A stretch of DNA of 38,570 nt from a bacterium (GCA_021812825.1 JAKAMO010000013.1:1-38570), one strand, 5' to 3'. Numbered from the stretch's first letter, positions 1 through 7,927 are shown. The notes: generated from the letters alone by a model not told the origin. Numbers and translations: made by a program.

Positions 1-36
1 GTCCTTCCTTGAAAGTTCGACAAGACTAACTTTATC

Positions 37-70
37 AAAAAAAAAGACGCGGCGCAAGAGGCGCGCCGCG
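37..70 (-). terminator. Rho-independent terminator of the 1722-82 operon
   Basis: Read on the minus strand, an 8-bp perfect stem (CGCGGCGC / GCGCCGCG, plus-strand 48-55 and 63-70) with a 7-nt loop is followed, after TC, by nine consecutive T (plus-strand A-run 37-45). This is a classic intrinsic terminator. It lies 11 nt past the stop of the small membrane protein gene and closes the minus-strand operon. Positions 1-36 hold nothing I can recognise. Confidence 0.9.
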
Positions 71-81
71 CTTTCCTCCGG

Positions 82-261
82 TCAGTAGCCGCGGCAGGAG
101 CCGGTAAGGCAGGGGATGTAGGCGGGGAAACGGGTTATGACCAGGTACAGTCCTCCCGCGCAGGTGGCGAGGGTAATGAGGCCCAGTACCACGGCGAGGA
201 AACGGTGCCGGCGGGTGAAATCCCAGCTGGCGGCTATCAGTGAGGCCAGGGCTTTGCGCAT
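82..261 (-). CDS. Small membrane protein, 59 aa, unknown function
   Basis: A short gene encoding 59 residues that begins MRKALASLIAASWDF and ends SCRGY. A basic segment (residues 17-20, RRHR) is followed by one hydrophobic stretch (about 21-43, FLAVVLGLITLATC...), so a single-pass inner-membrane protein with a short tail is likely. Three cysteines are present (C34, C51, C56). The ATG at 261 is preceded by a good ribosome site (AAGGAG, spacing 5). The gene starts 13 nt after the stop of the dehydrogenase gene and is followed directly by a strong terminator, so it looks like the last cistron of a real operon. I do not recognise a family and propose no function. Confidence 0.75.
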   Translation of the reverse strand: MRKALASLIAASWDFTRRHRFLAVVLGLITLATCAGGLYLVITRFPAYIPCLTGSCRGY

Positions 262-274
262 ATCGTCTCCTTAA

Positions 275-1162
275 CTAGGACAGGCGCTCCAGCAGGTTCT
301 CGAAGACCACGCTGAGGTCCTTGTCCCCGTAGCCGCTATTATAGGATTTAGCCAGCAGTTTTTCCACGGCCGCGGTCACCGGCAGCTCTAGGCCGCGCTT
401 CGAGGCTTCCTTAAGGATAAAGCGCGAGTCCTTCAGCATGTGCCTGAGCGGGAAGGCGGGGGGATACCGGCGGGAGAGGAGGTTCTCCTTCTTGAGCCGG
501 AAGAAGCCGCAGTTCAGCGCCGGGTTGTGACCCAGGGCCTCGAATAACAGGCCCGCGTCCAGCCCCTGGGCCTTGGCTAGCGCGGCCGCCTCCGACAGGG
601 CGGTGTTCAGCTGTCCCAGGACCAGGTTCACGCAGAGCTTGAGGGCCGAGCCGGCGGGCGGAGGGCCCGCATGGACTATCTCCCGGGACATGGTCCTCAG
701 CAGCGGACCGAACTTCTCCAGGTCCTCTTTGGACGCGCCGGCGAGTATCACCAGCTCCCCGTTCTCCGCCGCCTGCCGCGAGCCGGAGACGGGACAGTCC
801 AGGAACCTGACGCCGGCGGTGAAGCAGCGCTTGGCGAGCGCCTCCGTGTAATCGGGAGGGAGCGTGGCCATGTTTATCAGTGAGTTCCCGCCGGAGAAGG
901 CCGAGGCCACGCCTTCCGGTCCTTCCATCACGGCGTCCATGGCCGGTACGTCGGCGACCATGGTTATGACGGTGTCGGACATCTTGGCCAGCGCCCTCGG
1001 CGTGGAAGCGACCTCGCAGCCCATGTCCGAGAACTGCGCCGTGCTTATGCGGGTGCGGTTGTAGACGCAGACCTTGTAGCCCGAGTTGACCAGCCTGGCC
1101 GCCATCGGCGTGCCCATTATCCCCAGTCCGATGAAACCTATCCTTGGCGGTACGCTCATCAT
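275..1162 (-). CDS. NAD(P)-dependent beta-hydroxyacid dehydrogenase (3-hydroxyisobutyrate dehydrogenase family)
   Basis: Cytosolic oxidoreductase of the 6-phosphogluconate dehydrogenase-like superfamily, 295 aa, the usual length. An N-terminal Rossmann domain starts with IGFIGLGIMGTPMA (glycine motif G12-x-G14-x-x-G17). The substrate-binding motif DCPVSGSRQAAENG lies at about 122-135, and the helical domain carries the catalytic lysine in GSALKLCVN (K175, N179). KDLSVVFENL near the C-terminus matches the family. Members reduce or oxidise 3-hydroxyisobutyrate, tartronate semialdehyde, glyoxylate or succinic semialdehyde; the substrate cannot be chosen here. The start at 1162 is set by a 4-nt ATGA overlap with the stop of the upstream pseudouridine synthase, with AGAGGA before it; a second ATG follows immediately at 1159. 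A much longer reading upstream in this frame only runs through the neighbouring gene. Confidence 0.93.
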   Translation of the reverse strand: MMSVPPRIGFIGLGIMGTPMAARLVNSGYKVCVYNRTRISTAQFSDMGCEVASTPRALAKMSDTVITMVADVPAMDAVMEGPEGVASAFSGGNSLINMATLPPDYTEALAKRCFTAGVRFLDCPVSGSRQAAENGELVILAGASKEDLEKFGPLLRTMSREIVHAGPPPAGSALKLCVNLVLGQLNTALSEAAALAKAQGLDAGLLFEALGHNPALNCGFFRLKKENLLSRRYPPAFPLRHMLKDSRFILKEASKRGLELPVTAAVEKLLAKSYNSGYGDKDLSVVFENLLERLS

Positions 1163-1722
1163 TTTCCTCTCAATGCCGAGATTTCGGAATCGTCCAGCTG
1201 CCGCCAGGCTCCAGGCGGCAGGTCCCCGGAGTTGAGCGGCCCTATGGCCCGGCGCAGCAGCCTGAGCACCGGGAAGCCCACCGAGGCCAGCATGCGCCTG
1301 ACCTGCCTGTTGCGGCCCTCGCGCAGGACCAGCTCCACCCACGAGGTGGGGACGGTCTTGCGGAACCTGACCGGCGGGTCCCTGGGCGGCAGGCCGGGGT
1401 CCGCGATGGCCCTGGCGCCGCAAGGCAGGGTGGGCCCGTCGTTCAGCGTCACTCCGGCGCGCAACTTGGCCAGCGCCTCCTCCGTTATGACCCTCTCCAC
1501 CTGCGCCCAGTAGACCTTCGCCATCTTGTGCCTGGGGTCCGCTATGCGCGCCTGCAGACCGCCGTCGGAGGTCAGCAGCAGCAGGCCCTCGCTGTCCAGG
1601 TCCAGCCTGCCGGCGGGGTAGACCCCGGAGGGCAGGCCGAACCCGGCGAGCGAGCGGTGCCCGCTCTCCGGGGTGAACTGCGACAGCACGCCGTAGGGCT
1701 TGTTGAATATTATCGTGGTCAT
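1159..1722 (-). CDS. RsuA/RluE-family 23S rRNA pseudouridine synthase
   Basis: Isomerises a specific uridine in ribosomal RNA to pseudouridine. The 187-aa protein begins MTTIIFNKPYGVLSQF and carries the family motif GRLDLDSEGLLLLT (39-52), whose D41 is the expected catalytic aspartate; REGRNRQVRRML further on is also typical. It lacks the N-terminal S4 domain found in RsuA, RluB and RluF. That, and its length, make it closest to RluE (23S U2457 in E. coli), but the exact target is inferred. First gene of the minus-strand operon with the dehydrogenase and the 59-aa protein; its stop TGA overlaps the next ATG. A -10-like TATAAT (minus strand, 1764-1759) would give a leader of about 33 nt. No strong ribosome site is visible (GGGCAG just before ATG). 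Confidence 0.92.
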   Translation of the reverse strand: MTTIIFNKPYGVLSQFTPESGHRSLAGFGLPSGVYPAGRLDLDSEGLLLLTSDGGLQARIADPRHKMAKVYWAQVERVITEEALAKLRAGVTLNDGPTLPCGARAIADPGLPPRDPPVRFRKTVPTSWVELVLREGRNRQVRRMLASVGFPVLRLLRRAIGPLNSGDLPPGAWRQLDDSEISALRGK

Positions 1723-1757
1723 TCTGCCCGCACTCCCAGAAGGAGCCCCCTAAATGT

Positions 1758-1771
1758 TATTATATTTTACC
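1758..1771. promoter_or_regulatory. Back-to-back -10 elements for rnd (+) and the RluE-type operon (-)
   Basis: The only AT-rich patch between the divergent genes holds TATATT on the plus strand (1761-1766, 5 nt before the ATG at 1772; the offset hexamer TATTAT at 1758-1763 lies 8 nt before it) and TATAAT on the minus strand (1764-1759). The hexamers overlap, so RNA polymerase could open only one at a time. No clear -35 box is visible for either. Called from sequence pattern only. Confidence 0.45.
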
Positions 1772-2926
1772 ATGAGTTATTCCTTCATCGATAAGCAGAA
1801 GGACTTCAACGACCTCTGCTCCAGCCTGGCCAAGCACGAATACATCTCCCTGGATACCGAGTCCAACAGCCTCTACGCCTACAAGGAGAAGCTCTGCCTC
1901 CTGCAGATCTCCTCGGACCGCATCAACGCCGTGGTGGACACGCTGGCCGTGGACCTGAAGCCGATACTGCCGATCTTCGCGGACCCCGCGGTGGAGAAGA
2001 TCTTCCATTCCGCCGACTCCGACATCCGTGTGTTCAAGGGCGCCGTCAAATGCACGTTCGTGAACATCTTCGACGTGATGGTGGCCGCCAAGTACCTGGG
2101 CATAATCAAGTGCGGCCTCGACAACATGGTCAAGGAGTTCTTCCAGGTGGAGCTCAATAAGAAGTTCCAGAAGGCCGACTGGGGCCGGCGCCCGCTCACG
2201 AAGGAGATGCTGGACTACGCCAGCTCCGATACCATCTACCTGAAGAAGCTGCGGGACCTGCTGGGCGCGCAGCTCGACGAGAAGGGCAGGCTGGAGGAAG
2301 CGCGGGGGCAGTTCGAGCATATCTGCCGCATCGAGCCCACTCCTATGCGTTTCGACGAGAGCGGTTTCCTGACGCTCAAGGGTGCGCGCCAGCTCAACGG
2401 CCGCGGCCTCGCCGTGCTGCGCGAGCTGTATATCGCCCGCGAGGTCGCGGCGATAAAGAAGGATAGCCCGCCCTTCAAGGTCATCAGCGAGGACCTGATG
2501 CTGCGCCTGTCCGTGGCTCCGCGAGAGGGCCTGCACAACCTCTCCATCTTCAAGGGCGTCAGCGGCTACGTGCTGGCCAACCACGGCCCGTGGATACGCG
2601 AGGCGCTGCAGAAGGGGCTGAACGCCCCGCCCTACCATGTCCCGCACCGGGAGATCTCCCGCGAGAAGCGGGCCTATTTCGAGACGGTGAAGAACCGCTT
2701 CAAGGCGCTGAAGCTCTGGCGCAAGGAGACCGCCGCCCGCCGCAACATGCTGCCGGAGGCCATCATGGGCAATGATATCCTGGAGCGGGTGGCCATGGCC
2801 CAGATCCGCAGCGTCGCGGACCTGCAGGTCATCCGGGGAATGGGGGCGGAAAAAGCCTCGCTATACGGCCCCGAGCTCATCGAGTTCCTGAAAAAACACC
2901 ACCAGCTGGGAAGGCCGGGAAAGTAG
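1772..2926 (+). CDS. rnd: Ribonuclease D
   Basis: 3'-5' exoribonuclease of the DEDD superfamily that trims tRNA and other stable RNA 3' ends in the cytosol. Exo I is DTES (D28, E30), Exo II is HSADSDI (D84), and Exo III is YASSD (Y150, D154), so the metal-binding set is complete and the protein is the DEDDy type. Two helical HRDC-like RNA-binding regions follow: about 205-255 (around ARQLNGRGLAVLRELY) and about 300-380 (around MLPEAIMGNDILERVA), as in E. coli RNase D. With the ATG at 1772 it is 384 aa. An ATG at 1754 would add six residues and has an AGGAG 8 nt upstream, but it sits upstream of the -10-like TATATT that ends 5 nt before 1772. I prefer 1772 as a leaderless start; the choice is uncertain. 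Confidence 0.95.
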   Translation: MSYSFIDKQKDFNDLCSSLAKHEYISLDTESNSLYAYKEKLCLLQISSDRINAVVDTLAVDLKPILPIFADPAVEKIFHSADSDIRVFKGAVKCTFVNIFDVMVAAKYLGIIKCGLDNMVKEFFQVELNKKFQKADWGRRPLTKEMLDYASSDTIYLKKLRDLLGAQLDEKGRLEEARGQFEHICRIEPTPMRFDESGFLTLKGARQLNGRGLAVLRELYIAREVAAIKKDSPPFKVISEDLMLRLSVAPREGLHNLSIFKGVSGYVLANHGPWIREALQKGLNAPPYHVPHREISREKRAYFETVKNRFKALKLWRKETAARRNMLPEAIMGNDILERVAMAQIRSVADLQVIRGMGAEKASLYGPELIEFLKKHHQLGRPGK

Positions 2927-2951
2927 GTCCGCTGCTCCACCTTATATTCAT

Positions 2952-2980
2952 GGAGGCCCTGTTCAGGGGCCTTCCGCATT
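2952..2980 (+). terminator. Possible terminator of rnd
   Basis: A GC-rich imperfect hairpin (GGAGGCCCTG / CAGGGGCCTTCC, with two single-base bulges) is followed by GCATTTTC. The T-tract is short, so termination may be weak. It lies 26 nt past the rnd stop and in front of the converging ygiQ end. Confidence 0.4.
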
Positions 2981-3011
2981 TTCTGACAGCGGGGTGCTGT
3001 TGCGTGCGGGG

Positions 3012-4784
3012 CTATCGTCCGAGCAGCTTCTTTATCAGGTCGGGGCGGTTTATGGCGCGCAGGGCTTTCAGCACCAGCGGGCGGTTCTCCGGTTTGTAGT
3101 ACTGGAGCAGCGCCCTCTGCTGGCGGCGCTCCTCTTCCTTCTTCGGCACGTAGACAGGCTCCAGCGTGAACGGGTCCAGCCCGGTGAAGTATATGGACGT
3201 GGCGTACTCCATAGGCGCGGGCAGGAAATCGTTTATCTGCTGCGGGCGTATGCCCCTCTCCTTCAGGAAGACCGCCAGCTCCGCCATGTCGGCGAGCGTG
3301 GAGCCGGGGTGCGCGGAGATGAAGTAGAGCACCAGGTACTGCTCCCTGCCGGCTTTCCTCGATTCGGCCAGGAACCTGTCGGCGAACTCCTTGAAGACCT
3401 CGACGGACGGCTTCTTCATCACCGACAGGACCCCGGGCGAGACATGCTCCGGCGCCACCTTGAGCTGACCGCCGGTGTGAAAACGTGCTATCTCGGAGAT
3501 GTACTCCCCGCATTTGAGCGCCAGGTCCATGCGGATGCCGCTCGCCACGAAGGCTTTTTTAAGGCCCTTGAGCGCGCGGACGCGGCGCATCAGCGCCAGC
3601 AGCGGCTTGTGGTCGGTGCTAAGGTTGGGGCAGATGACGGGGTGGACGCAGGAAAGTTTTTTGCAGGCTTTGCAGACCTCCATGTCGCGGCCGTGCATGC
3701 CGTACATGTTGGCCGACGGGGCTCCGAGGTCCGAGATGTTGCCAGGATGCCTGGGCATGTCCAGCAGCCGCCTCGCCTCCTTCTCTACCGAGCCCGGCGA
3801 GCGCTCCTGGATGAAGCGGCCCTGGTGCAGCGTCAGCGAGCAGAACGCGCAGCCGCCGAAGCAGCCGCGGTGTATCACGATGGAGTCTTTGATCATCTCC
3901 AGCGCCGGTATCGGCTCCTTGTACGACGGGTGGGCCCGCTTCGTGAAAGGCAGGCCGTAGACGAAGTCCATCTCCTCCGTGGTCAGCGGCAGCGCGGGGG
4001 GATTCTGCACTACGGCCTTGCCCTCGCTCCTCTGCACCAGAACGGCGGCGTTGTAGGGGTTCGAGTTCTCGTATATCAGGCGCGTCGCCGTAGAGAATTT
4101 CACCCGGTCGCCCGCCACCTCTCCCGCGGACGGCAGCTCTGCCGCGCCGGGTATGTTCAGGGCAGCCGTCTCTTTGGCGCCCAGCGGGTAGGCCGTGCCG
4201 CGTATGTCGCGCAGGTCGTGTATCTTCTCGCCGGCCTTCAGGCGGGCCGCAATCTCGCGCGCCTGGCGCTCGCCCATGCCGTAGACCAGCAGGTCGGCCT
4301 TGGAGTCCAGCAGCACGCTCTTGCGCACCTTGTCGGACCAGTAGTCGTAATGCGCGAAGCGGCGCATCGTGGCCTCTATGCCGCCGATCACGACGGGCGC
4401 GTCGGGATAGACCTCGCGGCAGCGCTGAGAGTAGATGATCGTAGCCCGGTCGGGGCGCAGGCCGGCGCGGCCGCCGGGGGAAAAATCGTCCGACGAACGC
4501 ACCTTCCGGTTGTGCGTGTACTTGTTGATCATCGAGTCCATGTTCCCGGCGGAGACGCCGAAGAACAGGCGCGGGCGGCCGAACTTCCTGAAGTCGGAGC
4601 AGTCGTCCCAGCGCGGCTGGGCGAGTATGGCAACGCGAAGACCCTCCGCCTCCAGCACGCGGCCGAGAAGGGCCATGGCGAAGGAGGGATGGTCCACGTA
4701 GGCGTCGCCGGTGACCAGGACTATGTCGACATAGTCCCAGCCAAGCGTCTTGAACTCCTGCGTCGTCACGGGGAGGAATCCCAT
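3012..4784 (-). CDS. ygiQ: YgiQ-family radical SAM protein
   Basis: Large UPF0313-type radical SAM enzyme, 590 aa, of unknown substrate. The cluster-binding motif is CFGGCAFC (C308, C312, C315: CxxxCxxC), preceded by a long N-terminal region with GGIEATMRRFAHYDYW and YGMGERQA that is typical of YgiQ. After the radical SAM core come the CKACKKLSC cysteine cluster and the C-terminal YYKPENRPLVLKAL segment, both expected in the family. The start is placed at ATG 4784 (MGFLPVTTQEFKTLGWD), the usual YgiQ N-terminus. A TTG 14 codons upstream (4826) would add MEPRARRPFCYHLC, which does not look conserved. There is no Shine-Dalgarno; TATCAT ends 6 nt before the ATG, suggesting a leaderless message. 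It is a single-gene unit between rnd and the barrel protein. Confidence 0.95.
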   Translation of the reverse strand: MGFLPVTTQEFKTLGWDYVDIVLVTGDAYVDHPSFAMALLGRVLEAEGLRVAILAQPRWDDCSDFRKFGRPRLFFGVSAGNMDSMINKYTHNRKVRSSDDFSPGGRAGLRPDRATIIYSQRCREVYPDAPVVIGGIEATMRRFAHYDYWSDKVRKSVLLDSKADLLVYGMGERQAREIAARLKAGEKIHDLRDIRGTAYPLGAKETAALNIPGAAELPSAGEVAGDRVKFSTATRLIYENSNPYNAAVLVQRSEGKAVVQNPPALPLTTEEMDFVYGLPFTKRAHPSYKEPIPALEMIKDSIVIHRGCFGGCAFCSLTLHQGRFIQERSPGSVEKEARRLLDMPRHPGNISDLGAPSANMYGMHGRDMEVCKACKKLSCVHPVICPNLSTDHKPLLALMRRVRALKGLKKAFVASGIRMDLALKCGEYISEIARFHTGGQLKVAPEHVSPGVLSVMKKPSVEVFKEFADRFLAESRKAGREQYLVLYFISAHPGSTLADMAELAVFLKERGIRPQQINDFLPAPMEYATSIYFTGLDPFTLEPVYVPKKEEERRQQRALLQYYKPENRPLVLKALRAINRPDLIKKLLGR

Positions 4785-4790
4785 GCATAG

Positions 4791-4796
4791 ATGATA
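4791..4796 (-). promoter_or_regulatory. -10-like TATCAT, 6 nt before the ygiQ ATG
   Basis: On the minus strand the order is TATCAT, CTATGC, ATG. With standard spacing transcription would begin at the A of the start codon. No -35 match is evident. Confidence 0.4.
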
Positions 4797-4843
4797 GCAA
4801 AAGGGGCGCCTTGCGCGGGGTTCCAAACCTAGCCTTTTTATGC

Positions 4844-4849
4844 GATAAT
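4844..4849 (+). promoter_or_regulatory. Candidate -10 (GATAAT) for the outer-membrane barrel gene
   Basis: GATAAT lies in an AT-rich island upstream of the gene at 4890 and would give a leader of about 35 nt that includes AGGAG. A second AT-rich stretch (TATATC, 4863-4868) is an alternative. No convincing -35 is seen. Confidence 0.25.
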
Positions 4850-4889
4850 ATTACGAACGCGTATATCTTTGCGAATTATAGGAGACCCC

Positions 4890-5627
4890 ATGAAGAAACT
4901 GATCCTTTCCGTCTGCCTGCTGCCTTTCCTGGCCGCCGGCGTCAAAGCCGATCCTTTCTCGGATTTTAAGACCCAGATAGCGGCCCAGGGCAAGGCTCTG
5001 CTGAAGCCCTTCGCGGCCGACCTGGGCGGCATAATAGGCGCTAACGACTTCAATTCCGGCCGCTCCCTCGGCTTCCCCGGCTTCGAGGCCGGCCTGGCGG
5101 CCACGATACAGGCCAAGCCCAGCAGCAATAACCGCGTGCTGCGCGACGCGGACGTGAAGGCTTTCGGCGCGGCGCTGCTGCACGCGGGGGCCGCCCTCCC
5201 TCTGGTGGGCGCGGACGTGATGGTACGCGGCGTGAGCTATTCCGGCTTCTCGATAGTCGGCGCCGGCCTGCGCTACGGCGTGCTGAAGAGCGGGACTCTG
5301 ACCAAGTTCATCCCGGACGTCTCGGTCTCGGCGTACTACGACGCTATCAACTACGACTACTTCAAGGGCAGCCACATCTCTCTGGACGCGGTGGCCTCCT
5401 TCGATATCCCGGTCATAAAGCCCTACGCCGGCGTCGGCCTGGACCGCACGAAGCTGGAGATCAAGGGCGTGAACGCGCTGCTCAACGGCGTCGACGCCTC
5501 CATCTCCAAGCCGCGCTACACACTGGGCGTGCGCCTGTCGCCGCTGCCGCTGCTCTACGTTTACGGCGCGTACAACATCCTGCACGGGCAGACCGGCTAT
5601 TCCGTAGGCGCGGGCGCAAAGTTCTGA
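4890..5627 (+). CDS. Probable outer-membrane beta-barrel protein
   Basis: A 245-aa exported protein. The signal peptide is MKKLILSVCLLPFLAAGVKA with cleavage expected before DPFSDF. The mature part is rich in Gly/Ala and alternates hydrophobic and polar residues (for example GLRYGVLKSGTL, VSVSAYYDAINYDYF, YAGVGLDRTKLEIKG, RYTLGVRLSPLPLLYVYGAYN), as in transmembrane beta strands. It ends GAGAKF with the C-terminal phenylalanine common in outer-membrane barrels recognised by BamA. The ATG at 4890 has an AGGAG 5 nt upstream; a TTG at 4869 in the same frame is less likely. Function is unknown. It stands alone between divergent ygiQ and co-directional rocD. Confidence 0.8.
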   Translation: MKKLILSVCLLPFLAAGVKADPFSDFKTQIAAQGKALLKPFAADLGGIIGANDFNSGRSLGFPGFEAGLAATIQAKPSSNNRVLRDADVKAFGAALLHAGAALPLVGADVMVRGVSYSGFSIVGAGLRYGVLKSGTLTKFIPDVSVSAYYDAINYDYFKGSHISLDAVASFDIPVIKPYAGVGLDRTKLEIKGVNALLNGVDASISKPRYTLGVRLSPLPLLYVYGAYNILHGQTGYSVGAGAKF

Positions 5628-5656
5628 GCAGTCGGGAGGCTGGCAGCCATAACACC

Positions 5657-5722
5657 GGTCCCCGCAAAGGCGGGGCCCTCTGGGGGAAGCTTAAAGGTTT
5701 CCCGGCTGTATCGCAGGGCCGC
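5657..5722 (+). other. GC-rich structured leader upstream of rocD
   Basis: The 118 bp between the barrel gene and rocD can fold into successive hairpins: CCCCGC-AAAG-GCGGGG (5660-5675), then GGGAA/TTCCC around AAGCTTAAAG, then GGC/GCC at about 5704-5720, ending 24 nt before the rocD ATG. The first hairpin has no T-tract, so it is not a normal terminator. It matches no riboswitch class I can recall. It may be a leader regulating rocD or simply GC-rich DNA. Confidence 0.3.
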
Positions 5723-5745
5723 TCCCTTCAACAAGGAGAACCGAC

Positions 5746-6957
5746 ATGGACACCAACGCAGAGAACACTGAAAGCCGCGGTCTGATAGAATCCGCGGAGC
5801 GGTACGGGGCAAATAACTACCATCCCCTTCCGATAGTCATCTCCACCGCCAAGGGCGTGTGGGTGAAGGACCCGGAAGGCAATAAGTACATGGACATGCT
5901 CAGCGCGTACTCTGCGCTGAACCACGGGCACCGGCACCAGCGGGTGCTCAAGGCGCTCGTGCAGCAGTCCAAGCTCGTGACGCTGACCTCGCGTGCCTTC
6001 AACAACGCCCAGCTCGGGCCGTTCCTGAAAGAGCTCTGCGAGTTCAGCGGCTACGAGATGGCGCTGCCGATGAACACCGGCGCCGAGGCCGTGGAGACGG
6101 CGCTGAAGGCCGTGCGCAAGTGGGGCTACAAGGTAAAGGGCGTGCCGGAGGGCAAGGCCGAGATCATCACCTGTTCCAACAACTTCCACGGCCGCACGAT
6201 AACCACCGTCTCGTTCTCGACCGAGCACCAGTACAAGGACGGCTTCGGCCCGTTCACGCCTGGCTTCAGGACCATCGAGTACGGCAATATCGAGCAGCTC
6301 AAAGCGGCCATCACTCCGAACACCGTCGCCTTCCTGCTGGAGCCCATACAGGGCGAGGCCGGCATAATAGTCCCGCCCGCCGGCTTCCTGAAGGCCGCCT
6401 ACGAGCTCTGCAGGGCCAACCGCGTGCTGTTCGTCGCCGACGAGATACAGACCGGCTTCGGCCGCACCGGCCGCAAGTTCGCCTGCGACTACGAGGGCGT
6501 CAGGCCCGACATGATAACGATGGGCAAGGCCCTCGGGGGCGGCGTGCTGCCGATCTCCGCGGTCGTCTCCTCGAAAGAGGTGCTCGGCGTCTTCAACCCC
6601 GGCGACCACGGCAGCACCTTCGGCGGCAACCCGCTGGCCTGCGCGGTGGCCCGCGAGGCCCTGAAGGTCCTGACGGAGGAGAAGCTGGTGGAGAACTCCA
6701 GCGAGACGGGTGAATACTTCATGGGCCTGCTCCGCACCATAAAGGGCAAGCATATCAAGGAAGTCCGCGGGAAAGGGCTGCTGATCGGAGTGGAACTCGA
6801 CTGCAAGGCCAGGCCCTACTGCGAGGAGCTGATGGGGCTGGGACTGCTCTGCAAAGAGACCCATGACCACGTGATACGTTTCGCGCCGCCGCTCGTGATC
6901 ACGCGCAAGGAGATAGACTGGGCCTTCCGCCGCATAAAGAAGGTGCTCAGGAAATAG
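5746..6957 (+). CDS. rocD: Ornithine aminotransferase
   Basis: PLP-dependent class-III aminotransferase that transfers the delta-amino group of ornithine to 2-oxoglutarate, giving glutamate semialdehyde (arginine/ornithine catabolism or proline synthesis); cytosolic. 403 aa, the normal length. Features in order: [18 protein letters not shown] (23-40) and the YSALNHGH segment near 55-62, typical of ornithine rather than acetylornithine aminotransferases; [14 protein letters not shown] (109-122); [28 protein letters not shown] (D232 contacts PLP); [14 protein letters not shown] with the Schiff-base lysine K261; and [14 protein letters not shown]. The start is supported by AAGGAG 7 nt upstream. 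Not obviously in an operon; a structured leader precedes it and a long palindrome follows. Confidence 0.95.
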   Translation: MDTNAENTESRGLIESAERYGANNYHPLPIVISTAKGVWVKDPEGNKYMDMLSAYSALNHGHRHQRVLKALVQQSKLVTLTSRAFNNAQLGPFLKELCEFSGYEMALPMNTGAEAVETALKAVRKWGYKVKGVPEGKAEIITCSNNFHGRTITTVSFSTEHQYKDGFGPFTPGFRTIEYGNIEQLKAAITPNTVAFLLEPIQGEAGIIVPPAGFLKAAYELCRANRVLFVADEIQTGFGRTGRKFACDYEGVRPDMITMGKALGGGVLPISAVVSSKEVLGVFNPGDHGSTFGGNPLACAVAREALKVLTEEKLVENSSETGEYFMGLLRTIKGKHIKEVRGKGLLIGVELDCKARPYCEELMGLGLLCKETHDHVIRFAPPLVITRKEIDWAFRRIKKVLRK

Positions 6958-6967
6958 CCAGCAGCGG

Positions 6968-6993
6968 CAGGCCGGCGCAGCTGCGCCGGCCTG
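6968..6993 (+). terminator. Perfect 26-bp palindrome after rocD, terminator-like
   Basis: A perfect inverted repeat with no spacer (two 13-nt arms, the left arm CAGGCCGGCGCAG) begins 11 nt after the rocD stop and is followed by AACGCTTTTC. It would fold into a very stable hairpin. The T-run is only four, so it may end rocD transcription partly or act as an mRNA-stabilising hairpin. The murB ATG lies 13 nt beyond it. Confidence 0.5.
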
Positions 6994-7006
6994 AACGCTT
7001 TTCAGG

Positions 7007-7927
7007 ATGCCGGATTTTTCCCAGCTGAAAGACAGGTTCGGTGACTGGTGCCTTTTCGGGGCGCCGGCCGCCGGCTTTACCACGTACCGCGCCGGAGGTC
7101 CCGCCGAGGTGCTGGTGAAGCCGGGGGGGCCGGACGAGCTTATCTGGCTTTCGGACTGGTGCCGCGCCGTCTCCGTCCCCCTGCATGTACTGGGAAGGGG
7201 TTCCAACGTGCTCGTCAGCGACAGGGGGCTCCCCGGAGTTACCGTCCTCTCGGAGCGGCTGGCCGGCATAAGGCTGGAAGGCAGGGTGCTGGAGGCCCAG
7301 GCGGGGGCTTCCTGGGACGAAGTGGCCCGCATCTCCGCTGGGGCCGGCCTGGCCGGGCTGGAAAAGACCTCCGGCATCCCAGGCTCCGTAGGCGGCGCCC
7401 TGCGCATGAACGCCGGCGCTTTCGGCCAGGAAGCGTTCGACCGTCTTTCCTCGGTGGAAGTTTTCCGGCCGGGCGCCGTCCCTTTCTCGCTGCGGAAGGC
7501 CGATATAGCCCACGGCTACCGCTCGGCCCCCGGCCTCGAAGGCCATATCATCCTGTCGGCGCGCTTCGAGTTCCCGGAGGGCGACCCCGCGGCGCTCGCG
7601 GCGGACAGGGACTGCGTGCTCGCCTCGCGCGCGGCGAAGCAGCCGCTCGACCTGCCTTCCGCCGGCAGCGTGTTCAAGCGCCCGCAGGGGGATTACGCCT
7701 CTCGCCTGATAGACGCCGCCGGCCTCAAGGGCCGCCGCGTAGGAGGCGCCGAGGTCTCCTCCAAGCACGCCGGATTCATCGTCAACGCCGGCGGCGCCAC
7801 GGCTTCCGATATCTATGCCCTGATCTGCGAGGTCAGGGCCGCGGTCAGGGAAAAGACCGGTGTTGAGCTTGAGCTGGAACAGATACTGCTCGGCGAATTC
7901 CGACGAGGTCCCGGAGGGGTAGAATGA
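7007..7927 (+). CDS. murB: UDP-N-acetylenolpyruvoylglucosamine reductase
   Basis: FAD enzyme that uses NADPH to reduce UDP-GlcNAc-enolpyruvate to UDP-MurNAc, the second committed step of peptidoglycan precursor synthesis in the cytosol. 306 aa. FAD-domain motifs are FTTYRAGGPAE (24-34), LGRGSNVLVSD (62-72) and SGIPGSVGGALRMNAGAFG (122-140). YRSA (171-174) precedes the substrate domain. The catalytic serine is in PSAGSVFKRP (S221) and the C-terminal ELELEQILLG holds a glutamate at the expected place (about E291). The length and compact C-terminus suit a type II MurB. The ribosome site is weak (CAGG next to ATG). Its stop overlaps the start of the alpha-2-macroglobulin gene (ATGA, 7924-7927). 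None of the usual mur/fts neighbours is present here. Confidence 0.95.
   Translation: MPDFSQLKDRFGDWCLFGAPAAGFTTYRAGGPAEVLVKPGGPDELIWLSDWCRAVSVPLHVLGRGSNVLVSDRGLPGVTVLSERLAGIRLEGRVLEAQAGASWDEVARISAGAGLAGLEKTSGIPGSVGGALRMNAGAFGQEAFDRLSSVEVFRPGAVPFSLRKADIAHGYRSAPGLEGHIILSARFEFPEGDPAALAADRDCVLASRAAKQPLDLPSAGSVFKRPQGDYASRLIDAAGLKGRRVGGAEVSSKHAGFIVNAGGATASDIYALICEVRAAVREKTGVELELEQILLGEFRRGPGGVE

Noticed and set aside
2994..4790. Long open frame of 598 codons on the plus strand opposite ygiQ.
   Set aside because: A GC-rich mirror of ygiQ with biased Arg/Val/Gly/His composition and no family motif. Similar long antisense frames opposite the A2M, M18 and M1-M28 genes were rejected for the same reason.
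4785..4826. TTG start at 4826 for ygiQ.
   Set aside because: It adds 14 residues unlike any YgiQ N-terminus, and the -10-like TATCAT lies inside that extension.
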